Shown here piece after piece: positions 7,868 through 16,307 of a stretch of DNA of 64,000 nucleotides. The stretch comes from Parabacteroides chinchillae (GTDB lineage: Bacteria; Bacteroidota; Bacteroidia; Bacteroidales; Tannerellaceae), in contig NZ_FNVS01000008.1 in NCBI RefSeq assembly GCF_900108035.1, forward strand, positions 123,730 through 187,729. The letters run 5' to 3'. A program made the position numbers and the translations under genes. Each line of letters opens with the position of its first letter. The stretch's first letter is position 1. A model generated the notes under the pieces. That model was not told the origin of the DNA and searched no databases. It was given only the letters and a program-made list of their open reading frames with translations.

Positions 7868-10800
7868 GATTTTCTAAGCAATATGCCGTTATTGATTATC
7901 TGTTGGAAATTACTTCGCATGGACGTTATGTCTTTTTCAATGTTTTCCAGCCGGTCTGTATTGTTTGCTATCCGGTTCAATGTGCTCAATCCCTGGACAA
8001 GCAACGTGTTGATATTTGTTATCGCCTTACTTGTTTTGTCTTGATAGATCAACAGGGCATTAAAATTGCCGTTTAACTGGTCAGCGCTGTCCTGACTCAT
8101 GGAAGCAATGCCTTTTGCTGCCGCTGTCCTGCTTGCTTCCGCACCAACCGGTATGCCTGTTATTTTTTCCGTATCTTCCAATTGTTTGGCAGCATCAGCA
8201 ATAATCTTGTCATATTGTGCTCTCAGGTCTGCTATCTTATCGGCCGTGAGCCCTCCACTGCTGGCGGCGGCAAAACTTTCATACCACTGCCGGAGAGGTT
8301 CTTCCAACACCTTCATCTTAATGCCTTGCAATACGGCAGTGTTTAGCATTTCTTGAAAACTATCGGCAAAATCAGCGGCAGAACGTTTCCCTTCTGCAAA
8401 TCCCTGAATTATACTGTCTGCAATACTGTCAACCGTTGTTCCTGTCCACGCTTCGCGCATGGCTTCCGCTTGGTCTGCCAACATCTGGTTAATGTCCGCA
8501 CCTTCTTCTTTCAGTTCTTTTAGTTGCTCAAACAGTTTGGCTACTTTATCTTCCAGTTTGCCCTCCGTGTATAGCTTTTCAATGTCCTCATAGCTTTTGC
8601 CGGCAAGGCTGCTGTATTCGTTCCATGTTTTCGCTTTTCGGAACCAGGTACCATGTTTATAACCTACACCGCTGATATAATCCTCTCCTTGTATTTGCGC
8701 CAGCAAACGTTGGTATTCGTTGGCAGAGGCTTGCTGTTGTTTGGCCAGTTCCGTTGTGATTCGCTTGTTATACGCCAGAGCGCTTTCTCCGATTTCCTGT
8801 TGGGTACGTAAACGTTCGCGAAGCATAAGTTGATATTTCCGTTCTCCTTCAATTGCTTCATCATAGTATTTTTGTTGTTCTTCACGGGCTTTGCGGTTCA
8901 TTTCCTTAACCTTTTTGCCCATAGAAAACACGGAACCAATACCTTTGATGATACCGGAAACTCCCCCAATGATGTCTCCCTGCGTCAGTTTGGCTATGCC
9001 TGTGCCTACATCAAACACTGCCTGTGCCAATTCCATCGCCTGGTCAATCGCATAAGTTACATCATCGCCAAATACCTGTCCCAGAGGTTTGCTTAAACTG
9101 TTTATGTAATCTTTGGCAGCAGAAAAAGACTTTCCAAGCTTATCCAGTGCCTGGGTTAAATCTTTACCTCCCTTTATGTCGGATATAAGTTCCTTAAAGT
9201 CATTAGACAAAGACTTGAACGGATTACGTTCCCTAAGTTCATTCTCTAGCTTAATGACGGCATCCTGAAAGACTTTGATGTCTTTAGGCGAAAAACCTGT
9301 CAGATCGGTACTTTTCGCCTGATCCAGTAATTTCTCCAGTTCTTTGGTTGACTCCCTCGACAAATCACTGAACAACCGGGTAAACATATCGCTTTCTTTC
9401 AATAGCGCATTACCATACGCCTCTGTACGTGCTTTTACAGCGTCTTCAATCTGTTGTTTTTCTTCTTCCGTTGAGTTTTCATTGATACGGGAACGAAGGA
9501 AAGCAACATCCTTCCGGTAGTTTTCTTCCAGGGTGGCTAACTTTTGGAATCCGGTCTGGTATGTTTTCAGTAAGTCTTTAAATTTGGCATCCGCTTCTTT
9601 GTCAGCTTCGTTCAATGCCTGATTGATGACATTTCCTTTTTGTACCCCGGTTTCTGATTTGTCACCAGCATTCATTTCCTGCAATTTCAATAATTCCTCT
9701 TTAAGCTTTGACAAATCGTTTCCATAGAGAGTCTTTAGCTTTTCGATTTCTTCTTTCATCAGGTCGGCGGCAGACTTTTTACCTTCCAATTGGCTTTTTT
9801 CATAATAGAGAAAAGATAGAGCGTCGTTATCATCCTTGGAACGGTTATTCTTCTTTTCCAATTCCACTATTTGCTTTTGCAGGTATTCCCGGTAACTGGC
9901 TCCATCCTTAATTAAAGACGCATAGGCTTTATCAGCGGCAGCTTTACCTAAATTCTCAACCTGCTGGTAATACAAAGCGTAAGCCTCTTTTTTCTTATCC
10001 AATTCCTTTTTTAACAAATCAATGGCGGTTTTGGCTTCTTCTTTGTTTATCCGGTTTGTAATACCATTTTTTAGACGGATCAAAGACAATTGTTCACGTA
10101 TTCCGTTTGCTTGTTTATTCAAGTATTCCACTTTCAAACGAGAATCCTCATCATTGGCAGCTCTATCAGAATGGGATAACGTATGTAATTCTTTTGTTAA
10201 ATCCATTTTCCTTTTAGCTAAATCAGCTTCTTTCCGTGAAGTATCATCAATGATTTTATTGATTTCTTTTAAAGCTGCCAGTCTTTCCTTCTCTGGGACT
10301 TGTTCATCTCTAGCTTTTTCTTGAAGTTTTAGTTTTTTGATTTCATCTTGGGCAATCTGCTCATTTAGCACACGCGTTTCATCCTTGATCTTATTTAATT
10401 CTCTTTGAATCTCTCCCTGTCTCTTACTTTTCTCAATAGTATCATCCATCCACTCAGACGCCTTCTTTCCGGCATCTTCTATACCTGTCTGAAATTGCAG
10501 GAAAGCGTTTCCAAAATCCGCAAATCCTTGTTTCCAATCCTCAGAAAATATCTTAACAATGGCGCTTCCCATCTTGGATATGGAAGATAAGCGGTTCATG
10601 AATTGCCCTTTGATAAATTCGGACAGGTCGGATAATGCTTTTTTCGGATTGGTAAATGCTTTATACAGCCATTCGCCTACATTATCCACCACATCCAACA
10701 GGCTGTCAAGTACCTGCCCGAAAGTAGCTGTTGCCACAGCCAAAGCATTCTCTCCTTCTTCTGTCCGGTGGAACCAGGACGTTACGGCCGCCAGCCCGGC

Positions 10801-11496
10801 GGCTATAGCAGCAAGGAACATTCCTAACGGAGTCGCAATAAAAGCCAGCGCCGCTTTTGTCATTTTACCGATAGCCGAAGCTGTCTGGCCAACCGGGCCC
10901 GGTGTGGATTGGATCGTCTGTAACAGGCTTTGCCCGCTTCCGGTAGCATCCTGATAAGCCTTATCCAGTCCGCTAAGTTCGGATTTAAGTGTGCTTATCT
11001 GTGCAAGTAACTGTTGCCCTTCCTGTCCGTTACGGTTGGCGGACGATAACTTGCGGTAGGTTTCTTCCAACCTGGCAAGGGCTTCCTGTTTGGCTTCAAT
11101 AGAGCCTACCGCCTCGCGGTCTTTTTGGATGGATTCATCCAAAGCAGCCATATTATCCTGTATGCCCTGCCTCAAATCCGCTTCCTGGACAGACAAACGG
11201 GCTTTGGTTTCCGCATAGTCTTTAGCAGAGATAGTACCTTTTGCTAACGCATCATCCGCTGCTTTCTGGGCAGCGGCTAGCTGGCGGAGCGAATTAATAT
11301 CTTCCTGGATCGATACGGCCAGTTTACGGTTGTTCGCACTCATGGCATTAAAGGCTTCGTTACTGTCTGCCAATAACCGTTTGTAGGTGTTGGCGGATTC
11401 ATTGCGCAGCCCCTGAATACCCAGCTTAACCTTGGAGACTTCTTCGCCCAGGTTGCCGTTAAATTCAAACGTTACATAAATCGGCTCCGTATTCAT
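7864..11496 (-). CDS. Tail tape measure protein
   Basis: 1210 residues, the longest gene of the prophage. It has extended heptad-rich coiled coils (about 30-200 and 380-700), two hydrophobic Ala/Gly segments (near 215-245, LAFIATPLGMFLAAIAAGLA, and near 880-905) and many Lys/Glu helices. This is the classic tape-measure pattern: it sets tail length inside the tube and helps DNA cross the membrane. The start lies one base after the stop of the frameshifted chaperone extension. Function is confident from length, composition and position. Confidence 0.9.
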   Translation of the reverse strand: MNTEPIYVTFEFNGNLGEEVSKVKLGIQGLRNESANTYKRLLADSNEAFNAMSANNRKLAVSIQEDINSLRQLAAAQKAADDALAKGTISAKDYAETKARLSVQEADLRQGIQDNMAALDESIQKDREAVGSIEAKQEALARLEETYRKLSSANRNGQEGQQLLAQISTLKSELSGLDKAYQDATGSGQSLLQTIQSTPGPVGQTASAIGKMTKAALAFIATPLGMFLAAIAAGLAAVTSWFHRTEEGENALAVATATFGQVLDSLLDVVDNVGEWLYKAFTNPKKALSDLSEFIKGQFMNRLSSISKMGSAIVKIFSEDWKQGFADFGNAFLQFQTGIEDAGKKASEWMDDTIEKSKRQGEIQRELNKIKDETRVLNEQIAQDEIKKLKLQEKARDEQVPEKERLAALKEINKIIDDTSRKEADLAKRKMDLTKELHTLSHSDRAANDEDSRLKVEYLNKQANGIREQLSLIRLKNGITNRINKEEAKTAIDLLKKELDKKKEAYALYYQQVENLGKAAADKAYASLIKDGASYREYLQKQIVELEKKNNRSKDDNDALSFLYYEKSQLEGKKSAADLMKEEIEKLKTLYGNDLSKLKEELLKLQEMNAGDKSETGVQKGNVINQALNEADKEADAKFKDLLKTYQTGFQKLATLEENYRKDVAFLRSRINENSTEEEKQQIEDAVKARTEAYGNALLKESDMFTRLFSDLSRESTKELEKLLDQAKSTDLTGFSPKDIKVFQDAVIKLENELRERNPFKSLSNDFKELISDIKGGKDLTQALDKLGKSFSAAKDYINSLSKPLGQVFGDDVTYAIDQAMELAQAVFDVGTGIAKLTQGDIIGGVSGIIKGIGSVFSMGKKVKEMNRKAREEQQKYYDEAIEGERKYQLMLRERLRTQQEIGESALAYNKRITTELAKQQQASANEYQRLLAQIQGEDYISGVGYKHGTWFRKAKTWNEYSSLAGKSYEDIEKLYTEGKLEDKVAKLFEQLKELKEEGADINQMLADQAEAMREAWTGTTVDSIADSIIQGFAEGKRSAADFADSFQEMLNTAVLQGIKMKVLEEPLRQWYESFAAASSGGLTADKIADLRAQYDKIIADAAKQLEDTEKITGIPVGAEASRTAAAKGIASMSQDSADQLNGNFNALLIYQDKTSKAITNINTLLVQGLSTLNRIANNTDRLENIEKDITSMRSNFQQIINNGILLRKS

Positions 11497-11497
11497 A

Positions 11498-11730
11498 TCA
11501 AGCTAGTCCTAAAAATTTTAATTCTTCGTCTTCCGTTTCTATTATTTCCTCTTTTGCTTCGGCCGTTTCTGTCTCTTTCAGCTTCCCCTGGTCATTAACC
11601 ATCATCATCAATACGCACCACGGGATTCGGTTCATTACTTCATCAAGCGTAAACACCCCTTGTGATACCAATCCGTAGATACGCCCGAATGGGCTATGGG
11701 GAGGTTCATAATCCTCCTTTAACTCCCGTT
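11498..11730 (-). CDS. -1 frameshift extension of the tail assembly chaperone (GT-type)
   Basis: In the -1 frame relative to the upstream chaperone, the sequence is open from 11809 to a TGA at 11498-11500. It encodes RELKEDYEPPHSPFGRIYG, then LVSQGVFTLDEVMNRIPW and an acidic tail ending LKFLGLA. No start codon lies near the head of the frame, and the segment falls exactly between a chaperone gene and the tape measure, where lambda-type G/GT frameshifts occur. A slip at A-GGA-AAC (11734 to 11728), two codons before the zero-frame stop, would add 76 residues and give a fusion of about 232 residues. The slip site is a non-canonical variant of G-GGA-AAN. Confidence 0.7.
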
Positions 11731-12195
11731 TCCTGTCTGGCTCTCCGTCGGCTGCGTTATCCTTAAATTGCTCACCGACGTGATAATACTCACAAAATCC
11801 TCCCCTCCGCTAATCAGCACGATAATGTTTGCCAGTTCCGCCAGACTACGCATGTCCATATAGCAACGCAGGTATAAGGCAAGCGGACGGTTTAACATCC
11901 AGGAGGCAATGGATCCCCGTATCATTCCATAGGCAATAATACGCGATGCCGGCACCAGGTTCTCAGCGATACATTCCATTAAAGTACCCAATTCACCTGC
12001 TTTCAATTCTTTCAGGTTTATACCCATTTTGACTAACAGGCGCGATATACGCAATAGGTTCTGGGCAACCGGACGTTTTACCCATACAGGTATGGTCTTC
12101 TTGCCAAACACCCGCATGATCCACGGTGCAGGGAGTATTATTTTAAGCCGCCGATCCATCAGGGCATCGGCGGCGTTCATTTCTACCGTATTCAT
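11719..12195 (-). CDS. Tail assembly chaperone (G-type)
   Basis: 158 mainly helical residues between the tail tube gene and the tape measure, the usual place of the G-type chaperone that coats the tape measure during tail assembly. It starts MNTVEMNAADALMDRR. Its ATG overlaps the stop of the tube gene. It ends TESQTGNGS at TAA 11719-11721, shortly after a candidate slippery site, with a conserved-looking protein continuing in the -1 frame. The short form and the frameshifted long form are both expected. Sequence similarity to a named family is not visible to me. Confidence 0.62.
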   Translation of the reverse strand: MNTVEMNAADALMDRRLKIILPAPWIMRVFGKKTIPVWVKRPVAQNLLRISRLLVKMGINLKELKAGELGTLMECIAENLVPASRIIAYGMIRGSIASWMLNRPLALYLRCYMDMRSLAELANIIVLISGGEDFVSIITSVSNLRITQPTESQTGNGS

Positions 12196-12758
12196 TATGC
12201 AGCCGGTTTAGGTTCGCCTAATTTGTAAATCTCATACGGGCCGTCGTCTTCGCCGTTAGGTGCCATTGCCTTTGCCGTTATTTCAATTTGGGCAATTTCG
12301 GTTTGTGTAAGGTTCCAGACAAAGCGGGCTGTTATTTGAGCACGCGGAATGTCAATAACCACATTGTAGCGGCTAATAGCCCTTACTGCCTGTTCTATTG
12401 TTACCGTGTCACGGGGGGCAACGTATTTTTCAACGCTGTACGTTTTACCATCAACAATAACATCAACCTGTTTTGTTGCCCCTCCGAATACTGTTATCAA
12501 GGCCTGGTTATCCCATTCCATCAAGTTCCACTTCAACTGCTTCAATCCGGCTTCTGTAGGTACGGATTCTTCTGGGGCAGTCGGGACTTCCTCCGAATAA
12601 AAATCCTGTGTCTGGTCATTTTCGGTATTAAAAGATGCCGTGCCTTTAAAGGTTTTACCTAGTGCGGCCAATGCTTCCGGCATTCCTCCGGCCGGGTTTA
12701 CGGCACCTGTCAAAATTTTTTTCAGGCCTACGGATCGTGTTTTTTTTATTTCTGTCAT
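12195..12758 (-). CDS. Major tail tube protein
   Basis: About 187 residues from the ATG that overlaps the upstream stop (ATGA at 12755-12758); a longer open frame upstream runs inside the spanin-like gene and is unlikely. The protein starts MTEIKKTRSVGLKKILTG and contains beta-rich stretches (LKWNLMEWDNQALITVFGG, VEKYVAPRDTVTIEQAVR) typical of tube subunits that stack into the tail core. It precedes the chaperone pair and tape measure, the standard order. No signal peptide. Confidence 0.72.
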   Translation of the reverse strand: MTEIKKTRSVGLKKILTGAVNPAGGMPEALAALGKTFKGTASFNTENDQTQDFYSEEVPTAPEESVPTEAGLKQLKWNLMEWDNQALITVFGGATKQVDVIVDGKTYSVEKYVAPRDTVTIEQAVRAISRYNVVIDIPRAQITARFVWNLTQTEIAQIEITAKAMAPNGEDDGPYEIYKLGEPKPAA

Positions 12759-13270
12759 TTTCGTTTGTGTTTGATTATTAAAACGCTTGCTATTGTAAGG
12801 ATGATGCCTGTTAAAACACCATACAAATACCATTTAAACGGGTTTTCAGGAGGCTTGATCTGTTCCTGCAGTTCGGTGTTTTCTTTTTTTAGTCGGCTTA
12901 ATTCTTCTTCATAAGTGTACACCAGTTGCTGCAGGCTGTCGCAGGTTGCCGTTGCAATTATATTCCCGTCCTTATATCCCAGTTTAAGGGTTGCCTGCCC
13001 GGATTTCTTTTCATAAACCGCCCCGGTGGGCAGATTACGGAGGCTGTCCGTCGGGATTATCAACTTTGCCAGGCTGGACGGGATTGTCGCGAGGGTAACG
13101 CTTACCCTTTTGTTCCACTGTAGACTGTCTAGCGCGCTGGTATTTGTTGTTCTGTTTGTAGTTCTGCAACTCGTAACGGGCAGGGCAAGTATCAAAATGC
13201 TTGCAAACAACCAGCTTATACAACATGCTTTCCAGCGATGCCAGTTTTTCAAGTATGTTCCTGTTTTCAT
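12755..13270 (-). CDS. Spanin-like lipoprotein with C-terminal membrane span
   Basis: 171 residues. The N-terminus has a signal with a lipobox (SILILALPVTSC near residue 35). The middle carries a coiled coil (EEELSRLKKENTELQEQI near 122-139), and the C-terminus is a transmembrane helix followed by KHKRK. One chain thus joins an outer-membrane lipid anchor and an inner-membrane helix, the layout of unimolecular spanins that fuse the two membranes in the last lysis step. It follows the lysozyme and overlaps the preceding coiled-coil membrane gene by 236 bases in another frame, as Rz/Rz1 pairs do. The lysis role is inferred. Confidence 0.6.
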   Translation of the reverse strand: MKTGTYLKNWHRWKACCISWLFASILILALPVTSCRTTNRTTNTSALDSLQWNKRVSVTLATIPSSLAKLIIPTDSLRNLPTGAVYEKKSGQATLKLGYKDGNIIATATCDSLQQLVYTYEEELSRLKKENTELQEQIKPPENPFKWYLYGVLTGIILTIASVLIIKHKRK

Positions 13271-13436
13271 TATACAAATTGAGTATCGTTTCGTTATCCC
13301 GCTCCGCCATGATCCGGGATATTTCGTCCTTATCCAATACGCTTTTACGGCGCGTTGCTTTCAGGTTGATAAGCCAGTTCACAAAAGCAACCAACCCGCC
13401 TGTCCCCAGCATGGACAATAATAAATCCCAGTTCAT
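13035..13436 (-). CDS. Small membrane protein with coiled coil (i-spanin- or holin-like)
   Basis: 133 residues. There is one N-terminal membrane segment (LLLSMLGTGGLVAFVNWLI), then a basic patch, then a heptad region (ISRIMAERDNETILNLYNEN to about residue 75) and CKHFDTCPARY. The C-terminal 78 codons overlap the next lysis gene in a different frame. It lies between lysozyme and the spanin-like lipoprotein. An Rz-type inner-membrane spanin subunit fits topology and overlap; a holin is the alternative. Confidence 0.55.
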   Translation of the reverse strand: MNWDLLLSMLGTGGLVAFVNWLINLKATRRKSVLDKDEISRIMAERDNETILNLYNENRNILEKLASLESMLYKLVVCKHFDTCPARYELQNYKQNNKYQRARQSTVEQKGKRYPRDNPVQPGKVDNPDGQPP

Positions 13437-13451
13437 AGCGTCACTTTAGTA

Positions 13452-13877
13452 TTAAGAAAAATATAAATCGGCCTCTGCCTTGCGGCGGCGGATCAGTCCG
13501 GCCAATACCATACCACCTGATTTATTCCAGCGGCTGAACTCATGACGGATATTTGTGTTCAGGGGGTTCGCTTTGACACATTTCAGTAAAGTTGATTTGA
13601 TAAAGCTGCCTGTACCGACATTAAAGCAAAACGACACCAGTGCATCAAACTGGTTCTGGTTGATACCGGGGCATTCCCGGTTTACAACGGCTTCAAACTG
13701 TCGTAAGTCTTCCGCCAGCAGTTGTTCCGCTTCCTGTTCGTCTATCTTATCCCCAGGCTTGACACCCTTAGTGTGCCCATAGCCAATCGTCCAGACGCCT
13801 GCCGGGCATTTGTAGGCCTCCTGCCGGAGGCTTTCAAATGACTTGATCAGGTTGATTCCCTTATATCCGGTTCTCAT
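13452..13877 (-). CDS. Phage lysozyme (GH24 endolysin)
   Basis: 141 residues, normal length for GH24 endolysins, which cut the glycan strands of peptidoglycan. The catalytic Glu15 sits in IKSFESLRQEAY, followed by CPAGVWTIGYGHTKG, with Cys24 in the place of the T4 aspartate as in many lambdoid members and Thr30 as the third active residue. NQFDALVSFCFNVG and GLIRRRKAEADLY complete the family pattern. There is no signal peptide, so release needs a holin. The start overlaps the previous stop by four bases. Confidence 0.92.
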   Translation of the reverse strand: MRTGYKGINLIKSFESLRQEAYKCPAGVWTIGYGHTKGVKPGDKIDEQEAEQLLAEDLRQFEAVVNRECPGINQNQFDALVSFCFNVGTGSFIKSTLLKCVKANPLNTNIRHEFSRWNKSGGMVLAGLIRRRKAEADLYFS

Positions 13878-14221
13878 GCAATCGTAGAATTTGCCAGTTC
13901 AACATACGCGTTACCATCCCACATCAGGGTGGTTACCTTGGAGGCTGCACAATTGGCGCCGCCGACGGTCGCCACTGCCGTACCTTCATTACGGACAATC
14001 ATCAACGACCCGGCTTGCACCTTCGTTTCCACATCAATTGTCTTTTCGGCTGTGGGTGCAACTGTTACCAGAGCCGGGTTAGCATCATGTACGATACCTG
14101 TTTCAGACACTTCACGTTTTACTGCAACGGGGAACGGGATAGTTACCACGCGTTCGCCTTCTTCGTTGTAAGGGGCGTAGAAGTCAAAACTCCTACGCGA
14201 TTTCATATTGATATAGCTCAT
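13874..14221 (-). CDS. Small phage structural protein, possibly head decoration
   Basis: 115 residues, beta-rich, with no signal peptide: MSYINMKSRRSFDFYAPYN, then VTIPFPVAVKREVSE and repeated small-residue strands (AGSLMIVRNEGTAVATVGG). It lies immediately downstream of the capsid gene. Position and size suit a head decoration or stabilisation protein. No family is recognised, and the role is inferred from context only. Confidence 0.55.
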   Translation of the reverse strand: MSYINMKSRRSFDFYAPYNEEGERVVTIPFPVAVKREVSETGIVHDANPALVTVAPTAEKTIDVETKVQAGSLMIVRNEGTAVATVGGANCAASKVTTLMWDGNAYVELANSTIA

Positions 14222-14248
14222 TTTATATAATGATTAAAAAGTTAAACA

Positions 14249-15268
14249 TCAGGCTTTCGGGGAGTAAACGGCACCCAGGTATTTACCCGTTACAGGCGTA
14301 GCCACGCCACGCATATTAAAGCCAACCACATCTCCACGGTACCCCGGATCATTCAGTCTTGAATACATGTCAACCGTACCACGGGCACGGGCAACTGCTT
14401 CCTGGTAATAAAAGAGTGAGCAAGGAGCATCTGTAGCAGAGACAGCAGCATTCCAGGCCAGTTTCTTTCCGGTTGTACCGTTATAGCGTGGATTAAGAGA
14501 GGAACGAACAACAGTAAAGGAGAACAGTTTGTTTTCACTGTAGAAAGCCTTATACATATCCATATCCTGCAGGCGCAAATCCATTGCATGCAACGGGTTC
14601 AAAACAAGGACACGTTTATCCAGTGGTATTTCCAACTCGTCAAATACCAGTTCCATGTCCATTACCTTCTCGTATGTCATGGACTTATACCCACGGGCAT
14701 TGGTTTTTCCGTCCGATGCTTTGACAGGCGTAAACTCCCCGTTTTGTGCCGGTGCCCAGTTAAAGGCGGCAAGGCGGGCAAACTTCTGGCGGAGGGAATT
14801 ACGGTGTCCTTCAATGACACTCTGGCGTTTTTCGGCGGATTCCTCAATCTCAATTGCATTGATATGCACCGTGTTTTCGGTATCAAAGCGTTTGAGGACA
14901 ATTTCATGAGGTATATCCGTACGGACAGCCACCGGGATGGGGTATTGTTCATTGTCGATATATACAGCCGGATCAACGCCTGCTTCCTGTAGATTCAGTT
15001 TGTTATTATCCACCCAGGCATCAAGGCTTTTGGAATAGGTCAAAAACGAATCCGCAGGATAGAACTTTTCAATAATCTCAGGAATCCAGATTTCACGGTT
15101 CAGCCCTTCACACAGGCAGCCTGTCATATTCAAGGGAATAAGTGACAATCCCATCTGTACGGCAAACATAGCCCCGTGGCTGATACCTAATGTATCGGCA
15201 AATATCCCGCTAGTCAGGGCGTTAAACAATAGCGCAGTTACCAGCGCAACAATAAATTTTGCTTTCAT
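14249..15268 (-). CDS. Major capsid protein (probable)
   Basis: 339 residues from the Met at 15268 (MKAKFIVALVTALLF); an upstream in-frame ATG at 15331 lies inside the protease gene. It follows the protease/scaffold, the standard place of the major head subunit. It contains long helical and beta segments such as HEIVLKRFDTENTVHINAIE, the dimension-setting ENKLFSFTVVRSS region and C-terminal YRGDVVGFNMRGVA. The first 45 residues are strongly hydrophobic and signal-like, unusual for a capsid subunit; a propeptide removed by the neighbouring protease is one explanation. Assignment is from order and size. Confidence 0.65.
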   Translation of the reverse strand: MKAKFIVALVTALLFNALTSGIFADTLGISHGAMFAVQMGLSLIPLNMTGCLCEGLNREIWIPEIIEKFYPADSFLTYSKSLDAWVDNNKLNLQEAGVDPAVYIDNEQYPIPVAVRTDIPHEIVLKRFDTENTVHINAIEIEESAEKRQSVIEGHRNSLRQKFARLAAFNWAPAQNGEFTPVKASDGKTNARGYKSMTYEKVMDMELVFDELEIPLDKRVLVLNPLHAMDLRLQDMDMYKAFYSENKLFSFTVVRSSLNPRYNGTTGKKLAWNAAVSATDAPCSLFYYQEAVARARGTVDMYSRLNDPGYRGDVVGFNMRGVATPVTGKYLGAVYSPKA

Positions 15269-15302
15269 TCTTACATTTTGTTTTATATGGTTTATACTTG
15301 TT

Positions 15303-15797
15303 TCAGGCCGGATATTTTCCGTATGCCTCAAAAAACTTCTGTTTATACAACTCCGGCTCTTTCTTCAGTTCTTTCAGGCGGTCAGCCTTAACGATGTCGG
15401 CAAATGCCATATCCGCCAACTTGATTGCACCTTTATCACCGGCATAGGTTTGCACTTGTGCCGCTACCGATCCGCGGGCTGGTATAGCCTCCAACTGCGT
15501 TTTGGCCTGCTCATAATTGCTGTCAAACATGGCCAGCCAGGCATCTTTCCCTTTGGCATCCAGACGGCCGTCTTTAATGGCTGCATCTACCAACCCGATA
15601 GCAGCAGCTTTAGCGGCGTCCTTCTCCTTTTTCTCAAAGGCTTGCAACTTGGCAGTCAGCGCCCCGTTCTCTGTTTTCAATGTCCCGTTCTCCGTTTGGA
15701 GGTTGTCGCGCATCTGGATGATTTTACGCACTTCGTCGGCAATGGCCTGTTCGTTGGCATTATCCGACAGTTTTAATAGTCCTGTTAAAATTGTCAT
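15303..15797 (-). other. Candidate internal translation start giving separate scaffold protein
   Basis: In-frame ATG at residue 171 of the protease/scaffold gene. It would give a 164-residue protein made only of the coiled-coil scaffold part, analogous to phage Mu gpZ inside gpI. The region before it is AT-rich (CATATAAAAATGAAGTACAA), unlike the surrounding gene, as expected of a Bacteroidetes ribosome entry region. Confidence 0.45.
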
Positions 15798-16307
15798 TTG
15801 TACTTCATTTTTATATGGGTTACTACCGTTTCCGGTATCGAATAATTTTATAAGCTGCTTTTTGTCGCTCAGGTCTATGCGTTTGTTTTCCTTATCATAC
15901 ATGGCCAGTGCATTGTGGTTACTCCCGATGGGACAAATGGAACCTTCACGCGCAAGCCATTTGGTAACCGTAGGCAATTCCTGTCCGGGTAGCATCAGGG
16001 CAGGATCGGAAGATGTTTCAAGGGGAGGCCATGCACCGATACTGGCCGCTTTCAGGTAGCCCCGTTCTACTTTCCCCATGATAGCAGCGACCCGTTCGTC
16101 TTTTTCGTCAAAATCAGCATCAGCCAATATCCGGTTGCCTTCTTTGCGGATATTCTCCCATCGGCCGATCGGCAAATCCCAATCATTATGGTTAAGGAGC
16201 ATTACCGGATTACTGATAAACACGGAAAGGTCAGCCCCGGAGGTGAGCATACGGAATCCCTGTGTGTTAACTGTATCATCGTGTAATATAAATGTCTTTT
16301 TCGCCAT
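15303..16307 (-). CDS. Prohead protease fused to scaffold domain
   Basis: 334 residues. The N-terminal part matches the HK97/U35 prohead protease pattern: LLNHNDWDLPIGRW (His40) and LKAASIGAW (Ser89). Residues about 170-270 form a coiled-coil scaffold (DNLQTENGTLKTENGALTAK) and the rest is helical. This is the arrangement of Mu gpI, where a shorter scaffold, gpZ, is made from an internal start. Here an internal Met at 15797 (MTILTGLLKL) sits exactly at the domain boundary. The gene starts the minus-strand head/tail block and faces the terminase genes across a 182-base divergent region. Confidence 0.8.
   Translation of the reverse strand: MAKKTFILHDDTVNTQGFRMLTSGADLSVFISNPVMLLNHNDWDLPIGRWENIRKEGNRILADADFDEKDERVAAIMGKVERGYLKAASIGAWPPLETSSDPALMLPGQELPTVTKWLAREGSICPIGSNHNALAMYDKENKRIDLSDKKQLIKLFDTGNGSNPYKNEVQMTILTGLLKLSDNANEQAIADEVRKIIQMRDNLQTENGTLKTENGALTAKLQAFEKKEKDAAKAAAIGLVDAAIKDGRLDAKGKDAWLAMFDSNYEQAKTQLEAIPARGSVAAQVQTYAGDKGAIKLADMAFADIVKADRLKELKKEPELYKQKFFEAYGKYPA

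Noticed and set aside
11691..11715. Short ORF starting ATG AAC CTC after a Shine-Dalgarno-like AAGGAGG
   Set aside because: It gives only 24 residues in a third frame, while the -1 frame through the same bases is longer and conserved-looking.
12759..12833. Longer N-terminus of the tail tube protein
   Set aside because: It overlaps the spanin-like gene, and the internal Met has the ATGA overlap typical of this operon.
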